A DNA stretch of 46,141 nt from Bacillota bacterium (lineage in GTDB: Bacteria; Bacillota_E; Sulfobacillia; Sulfobacillales; JAIMBI01), in the NCBI GenBank assembly GCA_021828405.1, contig JAKARZ010000012.1:1-46141 (forward strand), written 5' to 3'. The position numbers were made by a program, and so were the translations under genes. The first letter of the stretch is position 1; every line of letters starts with the position of its first letter. This document shows, in pieces, positions 1 to 9,231 of this stretch. A model generated the notes under the pieces. It made no database searches, was not told where the DNA came from, and worked only from the letters and a program-made list of their open reading frames with translations.

Positions 1-797
1 GAGTGGAGGGGGCCCCCGGTTCCCTGCGACAGGATGAACGACTGGTCAAACATCTGCAGCGTGCCGATGACCCCCATGACCACAATGAAAAACGTGGTGG
101 GGCGCAAGAGCGGCACCGTCACGGCGCGGAAGGTTTGCCAGGCGCCCGCGCCGTCGATGGCGGCAGCCTCATAAAGCTCGCGGGGAATGGACTGAAGCCC
201 AGCCAAAAACACCACCATGAAGTACCCAGAGGTTGTCCAGATATTCATGATCATGATGGCCTTCAGCGCATAAAGTGGATTCGCTAGCCAGTTCGGCCCG
301 TAGAGGTGCAGAGACGTCAGCAGGCTATTGAGTATGCCAAACTTATTATATATCCACATGAATATGATAGAAATCGCGGCCGACGAGCTGATGGCGGGAA
401 AGAAGAAGGCCAGTCGAAAAAATCCCCGCGCCGGCAGGTTTTGGTTCATGAGAGCGGCAACGCCAAGCGCGATGAGCGTCTGGGTGGGCACCACGATCAC
501 GGCAAACAGCACCGTGTTCCCGACAGCCGTCCAAAACAGCGGCAGGTCCCACAGCCCGGAGAAGTTCGAGAGCCCCACAAAATGCATGTGGTTGAGCAGG
601 TTCCACGAGAAGAGGCTCAGGTAAAACGCATAGAGCGCCGGCCCAGCCACAAACACAAACAGGAGAACCACACTGGGAAGCAGGAACAGGTAACCGGCCC
701 GGGCTTCCCGCGCGCGCCCGCTGCTGGGAAGGCGCGGCCGGCGCGCGGGGATTGCCCCCCGCGCCCCCGCGCCGGTGCGCACACGCTCAACCGCCAT
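1..797 (-). CDS. Sugar ABC transporter permease, MalF/UgpA type (3' end beyond window)
   Basis: This is an inner-membrane permease subunit of a carbohydrate importer. I translated it from the minus strand, and about 265 residues are visible. After a basic N-terminus come hydrophobic segments beginning with YLFLLPSVVLLFVFVAGPAL. Near the visible end is the EAA loop that docks the ATPase (EAAAIDGAGAWQTF, then RAVTVPLLRPTT). Family members run about 290-310 residues, so roughly 30-45 are missing past base 1. The ATG at 797-795 lies one base after the stop of the binding-protein gene (TGAGATG), which indicates translational coupling. A second permease (MalG type) would be expected beyond the edge. 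The family is clear. The substrate is inferred from the neighbouring glucan-degrading enzymes. Confidence 0.93.
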   Translation of the reverse strand, partial: MAVERVRTGAGARGAIPARRPRLPSSGRAREARAGYLFLLPSVVLLFVFVAGPALYAFYLSLFSWNLLNHMHFVGLSNFSGLWDLPLFWTAVGNTVLFAVIVVPTQTLIALGVAALMNQNLPARGFFRLAFFFPAISSSAAISIIFMWIYNKFGILNSLLTSLHLYGPNWLANPLYALKAIMIMNIWTTSGYFMVVFLAGLQSIPRELYEAAAIDGAGAWQTFRAVTVPLLRPTTFFIVVMGVIGTLQMFDQSFILSQGTGGPLH

Positions 798-798
798 C

Positions 799-2073
799 TC
801 AGCCGTTGCTCTGCAGAATGGCCTGGCCGGCTTTCTGCATGTTCGCAAGGGCCTGGGCCGCCGACTCCTTGTTCTCAATCGCCAGCGTCGTCTGGTCGGT
901 CATGGTGGTGGACGAGTACTCCACGAACCCCGGCGGGAACGTCCATGCCAGGGAATGCGGCAGTTGCTGGAGCAGTCCCTGCAGCACCGGATGCGCGTGG
1001 TAGTACGGCAGGCTCAGCAAGGCGGGCCGCGTAGGCAGCGCCAGCCCCAGGTTCATCCACTTGGTCATGCCCGACACACTGGTCAGGTACTGAATCAGCG
1101 TCCACGCGGCCTGGGGGTGCTGCGAGTCTTTGGTGATGCCGTACCCCACCGGAAAGGTCAACGATACGTTGCTCTTGGGCCCGGACGGCAGCGTGGCAAT
1201 CCCGTAGGACGTGTGCGGATACGTTTGATTCAAGAACGGCACCAGCCAGTTGCCCGAGAGCACCATGCCCGCGTCGCCCATGCCAAACGCCTGGCCCCCC
1301 CACGTGGCGCCCACCGTGGTTGGCACGGCGGCAGACCCATCGCGGTAGAGGTTCACGAAAAACTGGTACCCGCGCAGGGAGGCCGCCGAGGTCAGCGTAA
1401 ACCGCGTCATGGAGGAGTTCATCACTCCACCCCCGGCCTGATATAGAAATTCGGCCCACCTGGGCTCCTGCACCGAGTTGATGAGCCCGTACTGGTGCTT
1501 GGACGCGTGGGTCAGCAGTTGAGCATCACGCTGAAACTGGGTCCAGGTGGTCGGGGGCGCCGAGATGCCGGCCTGCCTGAACAGCGTCTTGTTGTAGAAC
1601 AGCGCCAGCGGTGACTGGTCCTTGGGAATGGCGTAGGTTTTGCCGCCCGACTGAAACAGCGCCAGCGCACTCGGATAGAACTGCGACAGTTGGAACCCGG
1701 AGGCCTTGATGTACGGATTCAGCGGGATGATGTCTCCGTTCTTCATGAAGGTGCTGGACTCACCGCCGTTGTTGACGTAAATCACGTCCGGGGCATCCCC
1801 CGCCACGAACCGAGTCTTCAGCACGGCCTCATAGTTGCCCGAGATCGGCCGATAATTCACATGGATGGACGGATGGGCCTTGGTAAAGCCCTGCAGTTCC
1901 TTCTGCATCAGCTTGGCCTCGACGGGAGAAGAAGTCCATCCCGACAGCGTGATGGTGACAGTCTTGCTGCTTGCGGTGGATGAACCGCAGGCGGCTAGCG
2001 CCGCCAGCAGCACGCCGCCTATCAAGAGAGCCCCGCCGCGGCGGAGTGGGCCGCGACCAGTCGTCTGATTCAT
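799..2073 (-). CDS. Sugar-binding lipoprotein of ABC importer (extracellular solute-binding family 1)
   Basis: This 424-residue protein captures the sugar outside the cell for the importer. It starts with a basic n-region, a hydrophobic segment and a lipobox (LLAALAACGSS) with the lipidated Cys near residue 29. The mature part has typical family 1 features: TITLSGWTSS, AKLMQKELQGFTKAHP, GDAPDVIYVN, and a C-terminal half with GLALPTRPALL. I chose the ATG at 2073 over an upstream in-frame start at 2190 because AAAGGAGG lies 7 bases before it and the signal peptide then sits at the N-terminus. It is followed one base later by the permease. The 181 bases upstream may hold a promoter, since the previous gene ends at 2255. 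Ligand specificity cannot be read from the sequence; maltodextrin or a related glucan is inferred. Confidence 0.93.
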   Translation of the reverse strand: MNQTTGRGPLRRGGALLIGGVLLAALAACGSSTASSKTVTITLSGWTSSPVEAKLMQKELQGFTKAHPSIHVNYRPISGNYEAVLKTRFVAGDAPDVIYVNNGGESSTFMKNGDIIPLNPYIKASGFQLSQFYPSALALFQSGGKTYAIPKDQSPLALFYNKTLFRQAGISAPPTTWTQFQRDAQLLTHASKHQYGLINSVQEPRWAEFLYQAGGGVMNSSMTRFTLTSAASLRGYQFFVNLYRDGSAAVPTTVGATWGGQAFGMGDAGMVLSGNWLVPFLNQTYPHTSYGIATLPSGPKSNVSLTFPVGYGITKDSQHPQAAWTLIQYLTSVSGMTKWMNLGLALPTRPALLSLPYYHAHPVLQGLLQQLPHSLAWTFPPGFVEYSSTTMTDQTTLAIENKESAAQALANMQKAGQAILQSNG

Positions 2074-2254
2074 CGAAGATCCTCCTTTGGTAGCTCTTTT
2101 GGACAGCCTGACGGCCGATACGTTCGTTAGTTTTCTGGTCGATTCTCTCTCCTGGTGGCACCGCGCATCCTGCTGAGGCGCGGACGCCATCGTCGCCGAG
2201 CAGGGCCCCGCTCAGCGCGTGAGCTCACCCAATGCAGTGAGCCCCAAATGCAGG

Positions 2255-5200
2255 TCACAAACTTTGCGCCCCGCTTCGGGCGTTCATGGCCCGTGCTGGC
2301 CGGCAGACGCTCCGCCAGCCCGGCGGCAGGCCATGGATGGCCACCCGGGATGGCGTGCACACCAAATCCACCGAGTGGCCGCCGATGTCCACGCCCCGCG
2401 CGACCAGCTCCGGCACCAGCGGCGTGAGCAACGGCGCCAGATGCACGACACGCCGCGGCGTGTCGACATGGAGCCCGCTCAGTGCCGTCATTAGGAGGAA
2501 CGGGGCGGCGCTCGCCCAGGCCTGCGGCGCGCACGCCGTCGGGTAGGGAAACGGCCCGCCCGCTTCGCGCGGTTCGCCGCTGAACAGTTCGGGCAAGCGA
2601 TGGTGCGGGAGGCGCGTGGCCGCCTCCAGCAACGCGTCCGCCACGCATGCCGCGGGCTCGGGAAACCCCGCCTGCCGCATGCCCGCGGCAATCAGGCTGG
2701 TGTCGTGGGGCCACACGCTTCCGCGGTGATAGCTGTATGGGTCATAGGCCACTTCGTCCGTCCCCAGGGTGCGGATTCCCCACCCGGACCAGAGCTCCCG
2801 ATCGGTTAAGCGTTTAACCACCCATGGCGAAGCCTGGCTGGGGACCACACCCGTCCACAGGCACTGTCCGGGGTCGGACGACAGGCCGTCGATCGCGGCC
2901 CCCTCCCCATCCACCGCCAGCGCATAATACTGGCGGTCCGGCAGCCAGAAGCGGTCGTGAAACGCCCGGCGAATGGCTTCGGCCCGCGCGCGCAGGTCCC
3001 TGGCCCGCTCCGCGTCACGGTGATCCGCAAAAAAGCGAGACATCAGCACCAGCGCTCGGTAGGCATATCCCTGCACCTCCGCCACCGCAAAGGGTGGCCG
3101 GCCATGTTCCCCGTTGGCAAACACCATAGAGTCGGCGGAATCTTTCCAGGACTGAATCGCCAAGCCGCGGACGGACTGGGGCTGAAACCGGCACAAGCCA
3201 TCGGGGTCGATGTGCGCCAACAGCCATGCCAGGGCCGCGTCAACTGCCGGTCCGAGAGCCTCGGTCCACGCCCCTTCGCCGCGCCGCACCCAGGTGGCGC
3301 CATAAAGCCCCACGAACAGCAGCGTCGCGTCGACCGACCCATAGTAGCGCCCAAACGGCACTTCGCCGTGGCGAGCCATCTCACCCCAGCGCATTTCGTG
3401 CACAATCCGACCCGGCTCTTCCTCCGTGTCGGGATTGTGCTCCCGGCCCTGGTACAGCGCGAGCGTGGACAGCACGCGCTCGGCCAGATCCGGAATCCAC
3501 TCCAATGTCTGCCAAGCCACCGTCAGCGAATCTCGCCCAAAAAGCGCACCGAACCAGGGAAGCCCAGCCATGGGTACGCCGCCGGCGCCGAAGTCGGCCG
3601 CCAGGGTGTCCAGATCGCTCTGCGCACGCTGCAGGACTCGGTCAGTTTCGCGGTGACCCGTGTGGATATCCGGCCATGCAGTTTGCGACGCCCCGCCCTG
3701 CGCGGCGCACAGACCGGGCTGCTCCCACGCGACCCGGATGGTGATCGCGCCCGCCGACCTCGCATCATCCAAGGTCCATTCGCAGGATTCGTCTCTCCAT
3801 TCGCGCGTCACCGGCCCCGCATCGATGGAGACTGCCCGGACCAATCCGTCCAACCCCTCATATTCGATCCGCTGCGATCCTGCTTGGCTGCTCACCCGCC
3901 GCCGCCCGCGCCGCGGCCGCGGCGTCCCGCGCACCTCGAAAAGGTCGGCAAAATCACTGGACACCTGCAGCCTGAGTGTGATGGGCCTGGCGTCCCCCCA
4001 ACGCGCCCAGCGCCATTCATCCTCCAGCCCCCCTTCGCTGAAGGCAACCCGCCGCTCCAGGCGGAAGGTGGTGGCTGGCTCCTGCCACACATAAACGGCA
4101 TCCAGCGTGCGCCCCTCGTCGCCCACCGTGAGGGTCAGGGGTACCACGCGCTCGCCCTGGATCCACAGCCGGTAGGACGACACGAGGCGCGTGTCCGCCA
4201 GGTACACACCCTGGCGGCCCGAGGCGGGCTCAAACGACCCGTGGGGGGACCACACCGCAAACGCGGCGCCGGCCTTCAGAATGGGTTCGGCAGGGTCCGT
4301 GGCGGGCGTCCCCACGAATCCGGTCGGCCCCGCGCTGGCCCGGGCCACCAGCCGGGGCGCCACCACGAGCGGCGCCACCGCTTGGTGATCGATCAAATCC
4401 AGCAGGCGGTCGGCGGCCGCTTGGCCCAGCGTCTCCACGTCGTAAGCCACGGAGGTAAGCGGCGGCTCGGCGTGCCTCCCCGCTAGTGTGTCGTCAAACC
4501 CAACCACTGACAGCTGCCGCGGCACCTCCACGCCAAGTTCGCCTGCGCGCTTGATGACGCCGAGCGCCAGCTGATCAGTGGCCGCAAACACGGCGGTGCA
4601 TCGGGTGGGCTGCGCCATGAGGCTCGTCGTCAGATGATAACCGGCGCCAAAGGTTCCGTCGGTCACCAGCACCTGCGGTTCCAGTCCCGTTTCGGCCTGC
4701 CGCAGCGCCTTCTCGTATCCGCGCCGCCTGAGCCGGCCAACCGCAGTGTCTTCGGGCAGGCCCAAATGGACAATCCGCTGATGGCCGAAGTCCAGCAGGT
4801 GACGTGTGGCCAGCTCTGCGCCCGCCTCCTGATCGATGTCCACCCACGGTCCCTGATCCGACCGGCCATAGATCACACAGGGCATCTCCGCCGCCGCGAA
4901 AGCCTCGATGGTGGACGCGGCCGCCGCCGATTCCATCAGGATGACCCCATCCACCAGGCCGGACCGCGCCACCGCCGTGAGACCGGCCTCGTCGCCCGAC
5001 CCCGAGAGAGGCGCAATTAGCATCACATGATAGCCCCGCTGTCGGCACGCGTCGGCCACGCCCGCCAAGAACAGCGAAAACGAGGGGTCGGACCTCAGGG
5101 TGTGCTGTGGTTCGGCCAGTCCCACGGTGCGGCTGCGCCGCAGCACCAGCGACTGCGCCCGGGCCGACGGGTGGTATCCGAGGGCCTCCACCGCTTCCAT

Positions 5201-5317
5201 CACGCGGTCGCGCGTGGCGGGGGAGATCCGCCCGCTGTCGCTCAACACGTAGGAAACAGTGGCAATCGATACGCCTGCATAGCGGGCGACATCGGTGATG
5301 CGCGCAGCCTTCTTCAT
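2255..5317 (-). CDS. LacI-family repressor fused to a glycogen-debranching-type glycosidase
   Basis: One uninterrupted frame of 1020 residues carries two proteins that are normally separate. Residues about 5-56 are a LacI helix-turn-helix and hinge (ITDVARYAGVSIATVSYVL, then the hinge region after YHPSARAQSL). Residues about 60-330 are a LacI sugar-binding core (GVILMES, HLLDFGHQRIVHLG, AVFAATDQLALGVIK, LSVVGFDD). From about 345 the sequence matches the N-terminal domain of bacterial amylo-alpha-1,6-glucosidases (FAVWSPHGSFEPASGRQGVY, LADTRLVSSYRLW). From about 600 comes the (alpha/alpha)6 catalytic region (PWFGALFGRDSLTVAWQTL, YYGSVDATLLFVGLYG, SWKDSADSMVFANG, YDPYSYHRGSVWPHDTSLIA). There is no stop, frame change or internal start with a good RBS between the halves. 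The ATG at 5317 has AGGAGG 6 bases upstream. It lies between the transport ATPase and the binding protein on the same strand, so it probably senses and processes the imported glucan. Confidence 0.93.
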   Translation of the reverse strand: MKKAARITDVARYAGVSIATVSYVLSDSGRISPATRDRVMEAVEALGYHPSARAQSLVLRRSRTVGLAEPQHTLRSDPSFSLFLAGVADACRQRGYHVMLIAPLSGSGDEAGLTAVARSGLVDGVILMESAAAASTIEAFAAAEMPCVIYGRSDQGPWVDIDQEAGAELATRHLLDFGHQRIVHLGLPEDTAVGRLRRRGYEKALRQAETGLEPQVLVTDGTFGAGYHLTTSLMAQPTRCTAVFAATDQLALGVIKRAGELGVEVPRQLSVVGFDDTLAGRHAEPPLTSVAYDVETLGQAAADRLLDLIDHQAVAPLVVAPRLVARASAGPTGFVGTPATDPAEPILKAGAAFAVWSPHGSFEPASGRQGVYLADTRLVSSYRLWIQGERVVPLTLTVGDEGRTLDAVYVWQEPATTFRLERRVAFSEGGLEDEWRWARWGDARPITLRLQVSSDFADLFEVRGTPRPRRGRRRVSSQAGSQRIEYEGLDGLVRAVSIDAGPVTREWRDESCEWTLDDARSAGAITIRVAWEQPGLCAAQGGASQTAWPDIHTGHRETDRVLQRAQSDLDTLAADFGAGGVPMAGLPWFGALFGRDSLTVAWQTLEWIPDLAERVLSTLALYQGREHNPDTEEEPGRIVHEMRWGEMARHGEVPFGRYYGSVDATLLFVGLYGATWVRRGEGAWTEALGPAVDAALAWLLAHIDPDGLCRFQPQSVRGLAIQSWKDSADSMVFANGEHGRPPFAVAEVQGYAYRALVLMSRFFADHRDAERARDLRARAEAIRRAFHDRFWLPDRQYYALAVDGEGAAIDGLSSDPGQCLWTGVVPSQASPWVVKRLTDRELWSGWGIRTLGTDEVAYDPYSYHRGSVWPHDTSLIAAGMRQAGFPEPAACVADALLEAATRLPHHRLPELFSGEPREAGGPFPYPTACAPQAWASAAPFLLMTALSGLHVDTPRRVVHLAPLLTPLVPELVARGVDIGGHSVDLVCTPSRVAIHGLPPGWRSVCRPARAMNARSGAQSL
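2804..2819. promoter_or_regulatory. Near-perfect palindrome inside the fusion gene, candidate second operator
   Basis: GGTTAAGCGTTTAACC has 7-bp arms that are complementary except for one central asymmetry. It shares the core AAACGCTTAA (reverse strand) with the candidate operator at 5332-5346. It lies in the part coding for the catalytic domain, where it forces the A/T-rich codons AAA and TTA in an otherwise GC-rich gene. Intragenic operators are known for sugar repressors. Function here is inferred. Confidence 0.4.
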
Positions 5318-5331
5318 GGCCGGCCTCCTGG

Positions 5332-5346
5332 TGAAACGCTTAATCA
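5332..5346. promoter_or_regulatory. Candidate LacI-type operator in the fusion gene's leader
   Basis: TGAAACGCTTAATCA is an imperfect palindrome (TGA...TCA ends, CG centre) of the size and shape bound by LacI/CcpA/MalR-type repressors. It lies just upstream of the AGGAGG of the LacI-enzyme fusion gene, a position suited to blocking transcription or elongation by the gene's own product. Its 10-bp core, AAACGCTTAA, recurs inside the same gene near 2804-2819. Autoregulation is an inference. Confidence 0.55.
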
Positions 5347-5420
5347 AGTACATTCGACGTCCGACGTGAGATTCCTGCAGAGTGGATGGAGCCGGTCGCA
5401 ATTTTTTCTCGGCGCTGCCG

Positions 5421-6512
5421 CTACGCCGAGGCTCGGGCTCCCGTTTCCGGATGAAACCAGTGCAATTCCTTCGGGTCGAGCCCAACGGTCAGCGACTGGC
5501 CGGGGTCAGCGCGAAAGGTGCTGTCGGCCCTGGCGATGAGGGACTGATCCGCGATGTCCACGTAGACCAGGGTTTCATGTCCGGCCGGCTCCACCAGTCG
5601 GACCCGCCCGGCCAGCCGAACATCCTCGTCGTGGGGCATCACGTGAACATGTTCCGGGCGTACCCCCATGACGATGCGAGCGCTGTGAAACGCTTGAAGG
5701 CCGGGGCGGTCGTTCGAGGGCACCTCGACCGTCTCACTTCCCAGGCGGATGGCCAGGGTCGCCGCGTGGGTTTCCAGCGGGCCCTTCAACACGTTCATCG
5801 GCGGCGTTCCGACAAATGTCGCCACGAATTGGTTCGCGGGGCGGTGGTAAAGCCCGTCCGGGGTACCCGCCTGCTGAACCACACCATCTTTCATTACCAC
5901 GATGTGCGTACCCAAGGTGAGTGCCTCCACCTGGTCGTGCGTCACGTACATCACCGTGGCTCCGAGGCGCTGGTGCAGGCTCTTCAACTCCGCCCGCGTC
6001 TGGGCGCGGAGCTGCGCATCCAGGTTGGACAGCGGCTCGTCCATCAAGAACACCCGGGGCTCACGCACAATTGCGCGGCCCAGCGCCACCCGCTGCCGCT
6101 GACCCCCAGACAATTCGCGGGGACGCCGCTGCAGCAACGGCCCCAGGCCAAGGATCTCTGCGGCGCTCTCTACACGCCGCCGAATTTCGTCAGCGCGGTA
6201 CCGTCGCATGCGCAAGCCAAACGCCATATTCTCAAACACGCTCATGTGAGGGTACAGGGCGTAGTTTTGAAACACCATTGCGATGTCCCGATCCTTGGGC
6301 TCCAGTTGCGTGACATCGCGCCCGCCGATGGAGATGGTGCCGCGCGTGGGCTCCTCCAGGCCGGCCACCATCCGCAACGTGGTGGTCTTGCCGCATCCCG
6401 ACGGCCCCAGCAAGACGAGAAACTCCTGATCCTCCACCGTGAACGTAAAGTCACGCACGGCCATCACCTGGCCGAACTGTTTGTCCAAGTGGTCCAACAT
6501 CACCTGCGCCAT
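5421..6512 (-). CDS. ugpC: Carbohydrate ABC transporter ATP-binding subunit, MsmX/UgpC/MalK type
   Basis: This 363-residue cytoplasmic ATPase energises sugar import. It has the Walker A motif GPSGCGKTT at about 36-44, the Q-loop, the signature LSGGQRQRVALGRAIV, Walker B RVFLMDEPLSNLD with the D-loop, and the switch histidine in VTHDQVEAL. After about residue 240 comes the MalK-type regulatory (TOBE/OB) region with PANQFVATFVG and VRPEHVHV. The ATG at 6512 has GAGGAGG 7 bases upstream; upstream in-frame codons lack an RBS. It heads the minus-strand glucan locus, 103 bases before the LacI-debranching fusion. In Firmicutes such ATPases often serve several sugar importers, so it may not be dedicated to the permease in this locus. 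Confidence 0.95.
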   Translation of the reverse strand: MAQVMLDHLDKQFGQVMAVRDFTFTVEDQEFLVLLGPSGCGKTTTLRMVAGLEEPTRGTISIGGRDVTQLEPKDRDIAMVFQNYALYPHMSVFENMAFGLRMRRYRADEIRRRVESAAEILGLGPLLQRRPRELSGGQRQRVALGRAIVREPRVFLMDEPLSNLDAQLRAQTRAELKSLHQRLGATVMYVTHDQVEALTLGTHIVVMKDGVVQQAGTPDGLYHRPANQFVATFVGTPPMNVLKGPLETHAATLAIRLGSETVEVPSNDRPGLQAFHSARIVMGVRPEHVHVMPHDEDVRLAGRVRLVEPAGHETLVYVDIADQSLIARADSTFRADPGQSLTVGLDPKELHWFHPETGARASA

Positions 6513-6757
6513 GATTGCGCCTCCTCGCGTGCGGTGCGGCCGCGTCGGCGGTCCGCGCGGACTGGTATCCCACCGTCCCACGTTAGATTCGCCTCTGTCG
6601 TCCAAGTTCCTGCCATCATCTCATGAGGGGGCCTGCGCGGTGCACCGCGGCCCGACGCATCATCCCCTCCCCACGTCGCCCGAGCCGCCACCGCGTCCGC
6701 TTGAGCCGCAAGGCACGAGGGGAGTCACAGGAATTGCAGCCCAATGGCCTCGCACGC

Positions 6758-6786
6758 TTGGTGATTCGCCGGGCGCGCGCTATGCT
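6758..6786 (+). promoter_or_regulatory. Promoter for the GH15 gene
   Basis: TTGGTG at 6758-6763 and TATGCT at 6781-6786 are separated by exactly 17 bases. They lie 64 bases upstream of the chosen GTG start of the GH15 gene, in the 337-base divergent region between it and the transport ATPase gene. No clear minus-strand promoter or copy of the LacI operator core was seen in this interval. Confidence 0.5.
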
Positions 6787-6849
6787 CACCACACTGAAGC
6801 GACCCGGGCCCGTGGCGGAGGCACATCCGCCGGAAGGAGCTTGTCATCA

Positions 6850-9231
6850 GTGGAAGCGTTTGGCTGGCCGGGCACCCCGGGGCGGTGGACCTCGGCCCAA
6901 AAAAGCGGCGTGGGCACGGCCCTGGACCAGAGCGCCATCTGGTTCACCCTGTCCCACGGCATCTTGAACGAAGTGTATGCACCCCGGATGGATCTGGCGG
7001 CCATCCGCGACCTGGGGCTCCTGGTGGTAGGTCCCGCCGGCTACTTCTCGGAAGAAAAGCGGGATGCGAGCCACACCACGGCGATGCCGCTCACGGGCGT
7101 CCCCTGGTACCACATCATCGGAACGACGGCGGACGGCCGGTACCGGATTGAGAAGGACATCCTGACCGACCCCCTGCGCCCGGTGGTGCTCCAACGCGTG
7201 GTGTTTGAAAGCCAGGTGTCCGACGACCGCCTGGCAGTGCTGCTCGCGTCGCATCTGGAGAACCATGGGGCCGGCAACACGGCTTGGGTGGGCGACTACA
7301 AGGGGGTGCCGGCGCTCTTTGCCGCCCGCGGGGGTCATGCGCTGGCGCTGATGAGCAGCGTAGGATTTCAAGAAACCTCCGTCGGGTTTGTCGGGGCATC
7401 GGATGGGTGGCAGGATCTGCGCCAGCACGGCCAGCTCACCTGGCACTTCGACCGGGCCACGGATGGCAACGTCGCGCTCACCGGCCTGCTACCTCCGGCG
7501 GTCGGGGAGCCCCTGCTGCTGGCGCTGGCCGTGGCCCGCTCGCCCGAGGAAGCGGGCCATCAGGCGCGTGCGGCCTTGGCCACCGGCTTCGAGCCCACTA
7601 AGGCGGCCTATTGTGAGCCGTGGCAGCGGTGGCAGGCGATGCTCACCCCCTCGCCCCGCCGACTGTGGGCGCTGAGTGCCACCGTGGTCCGCGTCCACGA
7701 ATCCAAGCAGGTGTCCGGGGCACTGCTGGCCAGCCTGTCAGTGCCCTGGGGCTTTGCCCAAGGCGACGGCGACCTGGGGGGCTACCACCTGGTGTGGTCG
7801 CGCGACATGGTGGAGGCCGCGGGAGGCCTCCTGGCCGCGGGGGACGGCGCGTCGGTCCGCCGCGCCCTCACCTACCTGGAGGCGACGCAGGAAGCGGATG
7901 GCCACTGGCTGCAAAACATGTGGGTGGAAGGCACACCGTACTGGTCCGGCCTCCAGATGGATGAAACCGCGCTGCCCATCTTGCTGGTGGACTTGGCCCG
8001 GCGTGAAGGCGCCCTGTCGTCCGCGGATGTGGCGCGGCTGTGGCCGATGGTGAGCCGCGCCGCCGCCTTCCTGGTCCAAAATGGGCCGGTTACCGCACAA
8101 GACCGGTGGGAGGAAGATGGGGGCTACACGCCCTTCACCCTCGCGACTGAGATTGCGGCGCTGTTGGCCGCCGCCGACCTGGCGGAGGCGGTGGGCCAGC
8201 CGGACCGCGCCCCGTATCTGCGGGAAACCGCCGACACCTGGAACGCGCAGGTGGAGCACTGGCTGTATGTGCGCGGCACCGACACCGCCCAGGCGGTGGG
8301 CGTAGATGGCTACTATGTGCGCATCACGCCCCCGGATGTCGATCTCGACCCGTCGGGCGCGCCGGCCGTGGCCATCAAGAACCGCCCCCCGGGATTCACA
8401 GACCGCCCGGCCGAGGCCATCGTGAGCACCGACGCGCTCGCGCTGGTGCGGTTCGGACTCCGCGCCCCCGACGACCCACGCGTGCTGAACACCATCCAAG
8501 TGATCGATGCCCTCTTGCGCGGGGAAACACCCACCGGTCCGGGATGGCGGCGGTACAACGAAGACGGTTACGGGGAGCACGAAGACGGGTCCCCGTTCGA
8601 CGGCACCGGCATCGGCCGCCTGTGGCCGCTCTTGACCGGCGAGCGGGCGCACTATGCCCTTATCGCGGGAGACCTGCCAGAGGCGGAGCGGCTCCTCACC
8701 ACCATGGAGTCGTTCGCCGGTGACGGGGGGCTCTTGCCAGAACAGGTGTGGGATCAAGAGGACATTCCCGAGCGGGAGCTTTACCGTGGACGGCCGTCCG
8801 GATCCGCGATGCCGCTCGTCTGGGCACACGCGGAGTACCTGAAGCTGGCGCGGTCGCTCGCCGACGGGCGCGCATTTGACCTCCCGCCCCAAACCGTGGC
8901 TCGCTACCTTGAGAGCCAGCCTGCCACACCGCCGGTGCCCTGGCGGTTCAACCACAAAATCCGGCACATGCCGGCCTCAAGGACCCTGCGCGTGGAAACC
9001 GGTGCCCCGGCCGTGGTGCATTGGACAACCGACGACTGGCAAACCGTCGCGGACACCCCCACCGTAGACCGCGGATGGGGGATGCACGTCGCCGATCTGC
9101 CTACGGCCAGGCTGGCGGCCGGCGCCACCATTCAGTTCACCTTTCGCTGGCCCGCGTCGGACCGATGGGAGGGAGAAAACTTCGCCGTGGCGGTGGACAG
9201 CGCCCTCGCGGCCAATGGCGGCCCGGGTTGA
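6850..9231 (+). CDS. GH15 glucoamylase / glucodextranase-type alpha-glucosidase
   Basis: This 793-residue enzyme is expected to remove glucose from the non-reducing ends of alpha-glucans or oligosaccharides. The N-terminal beta-sandwich of bacterial GH15 enzymes spans about 1-265 (SHGILNEVYAPRMDLAAIRD, HLENHGAGNTAWVGDYKG). The (alpha/alpha)6 catalytic domain follows (VPWGFAQGDGDLGGYHLVWS, RDMVEAAGG). The probable catalytic acid is E372 in QMDETALPILL and the base E631 in LLPEQVWDQED, matching the two conserved GH15 glutamates. A small C-terminal beta domain follows. No signal peptide is seen, so it is probably cytoplasmic and acts on imported oligosaccharides. The GTG at 6850 was chosen because AAGGAG lies 10 bases upstream; TTG at 6841 is too close to it. 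It is divergent from the importer ATPase. Confidence 0.92.
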   Translation: MEAFGWPGTPGRWTSAQKSGVGTALDQSAIWFTLSHGILNEVYAPRMDLAAIRDLGLLVVGPAGYFSEEKRDASHTTAMPLTGVPWYHIIGTTADGRYRIEKDILTDPLRPVVLQRVVFESQVSDDRLAVLLASHLENHGAGNTAWVGDYKGVPALFAARGGHALALMSSVGFQETSVGFVGASDGWQDLRQHGQLTWHFDRATDGNVALTGLLPPAVGEPLLLALAVARSPEEAGHQARAALATGFEPTKAAYCEPWQRWQAMLTPSPRRLWALSATVVRVHESKQVSGALLASLSVPWGFAQGDGDLGGYHLVWSRDMVEAAGGLLAAGDGASVRRALTYLEATQEADGHWLQNMWVEGTPYWSGLQMDETALPILLVDLARREGALSSADVARLWPMVSRAAAFLVQNGPVTAQDRWEEDGGYTPFTLATEIAALLAAADLAEAVGQPDRAPYLRETADTWNAQVEHWLYVRGTDTAQAVGVDGYYVRITPPDVDLDPSGAPAVAIKNRPPGFTDRPAEAIVSTDALALVRFGLRAPDDPRVLNTIQVIDALLRGETPTGPGWRRYNEDGYGEHEDGSPFDGTGIGRLWPLLTGERAHYALIAGDLPEAERLLTTMESFAGDGGLLPEQVWDQEDIPERELYRGRPSGSAMPLVWAHAEYLKLARSLADGRAFDLPPQTVARYLESQPATPPVPWRFNHKIRHMPASRTLRVETGAPAVVHWTTDDWQTVADTPTVDRGWGMHVADLPTARLAAGATIQFTFRWPASDRWEGENFAVAVDSALAANGGPG

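Noticed and set aside
2957..4486. 509-residue plus-strand ORF inside the LacI-enzyme gene
   Set aside because: It is fully antisense to the fusion gene and has shadow composition (Pro, Arg, His, Gln) without motifs.
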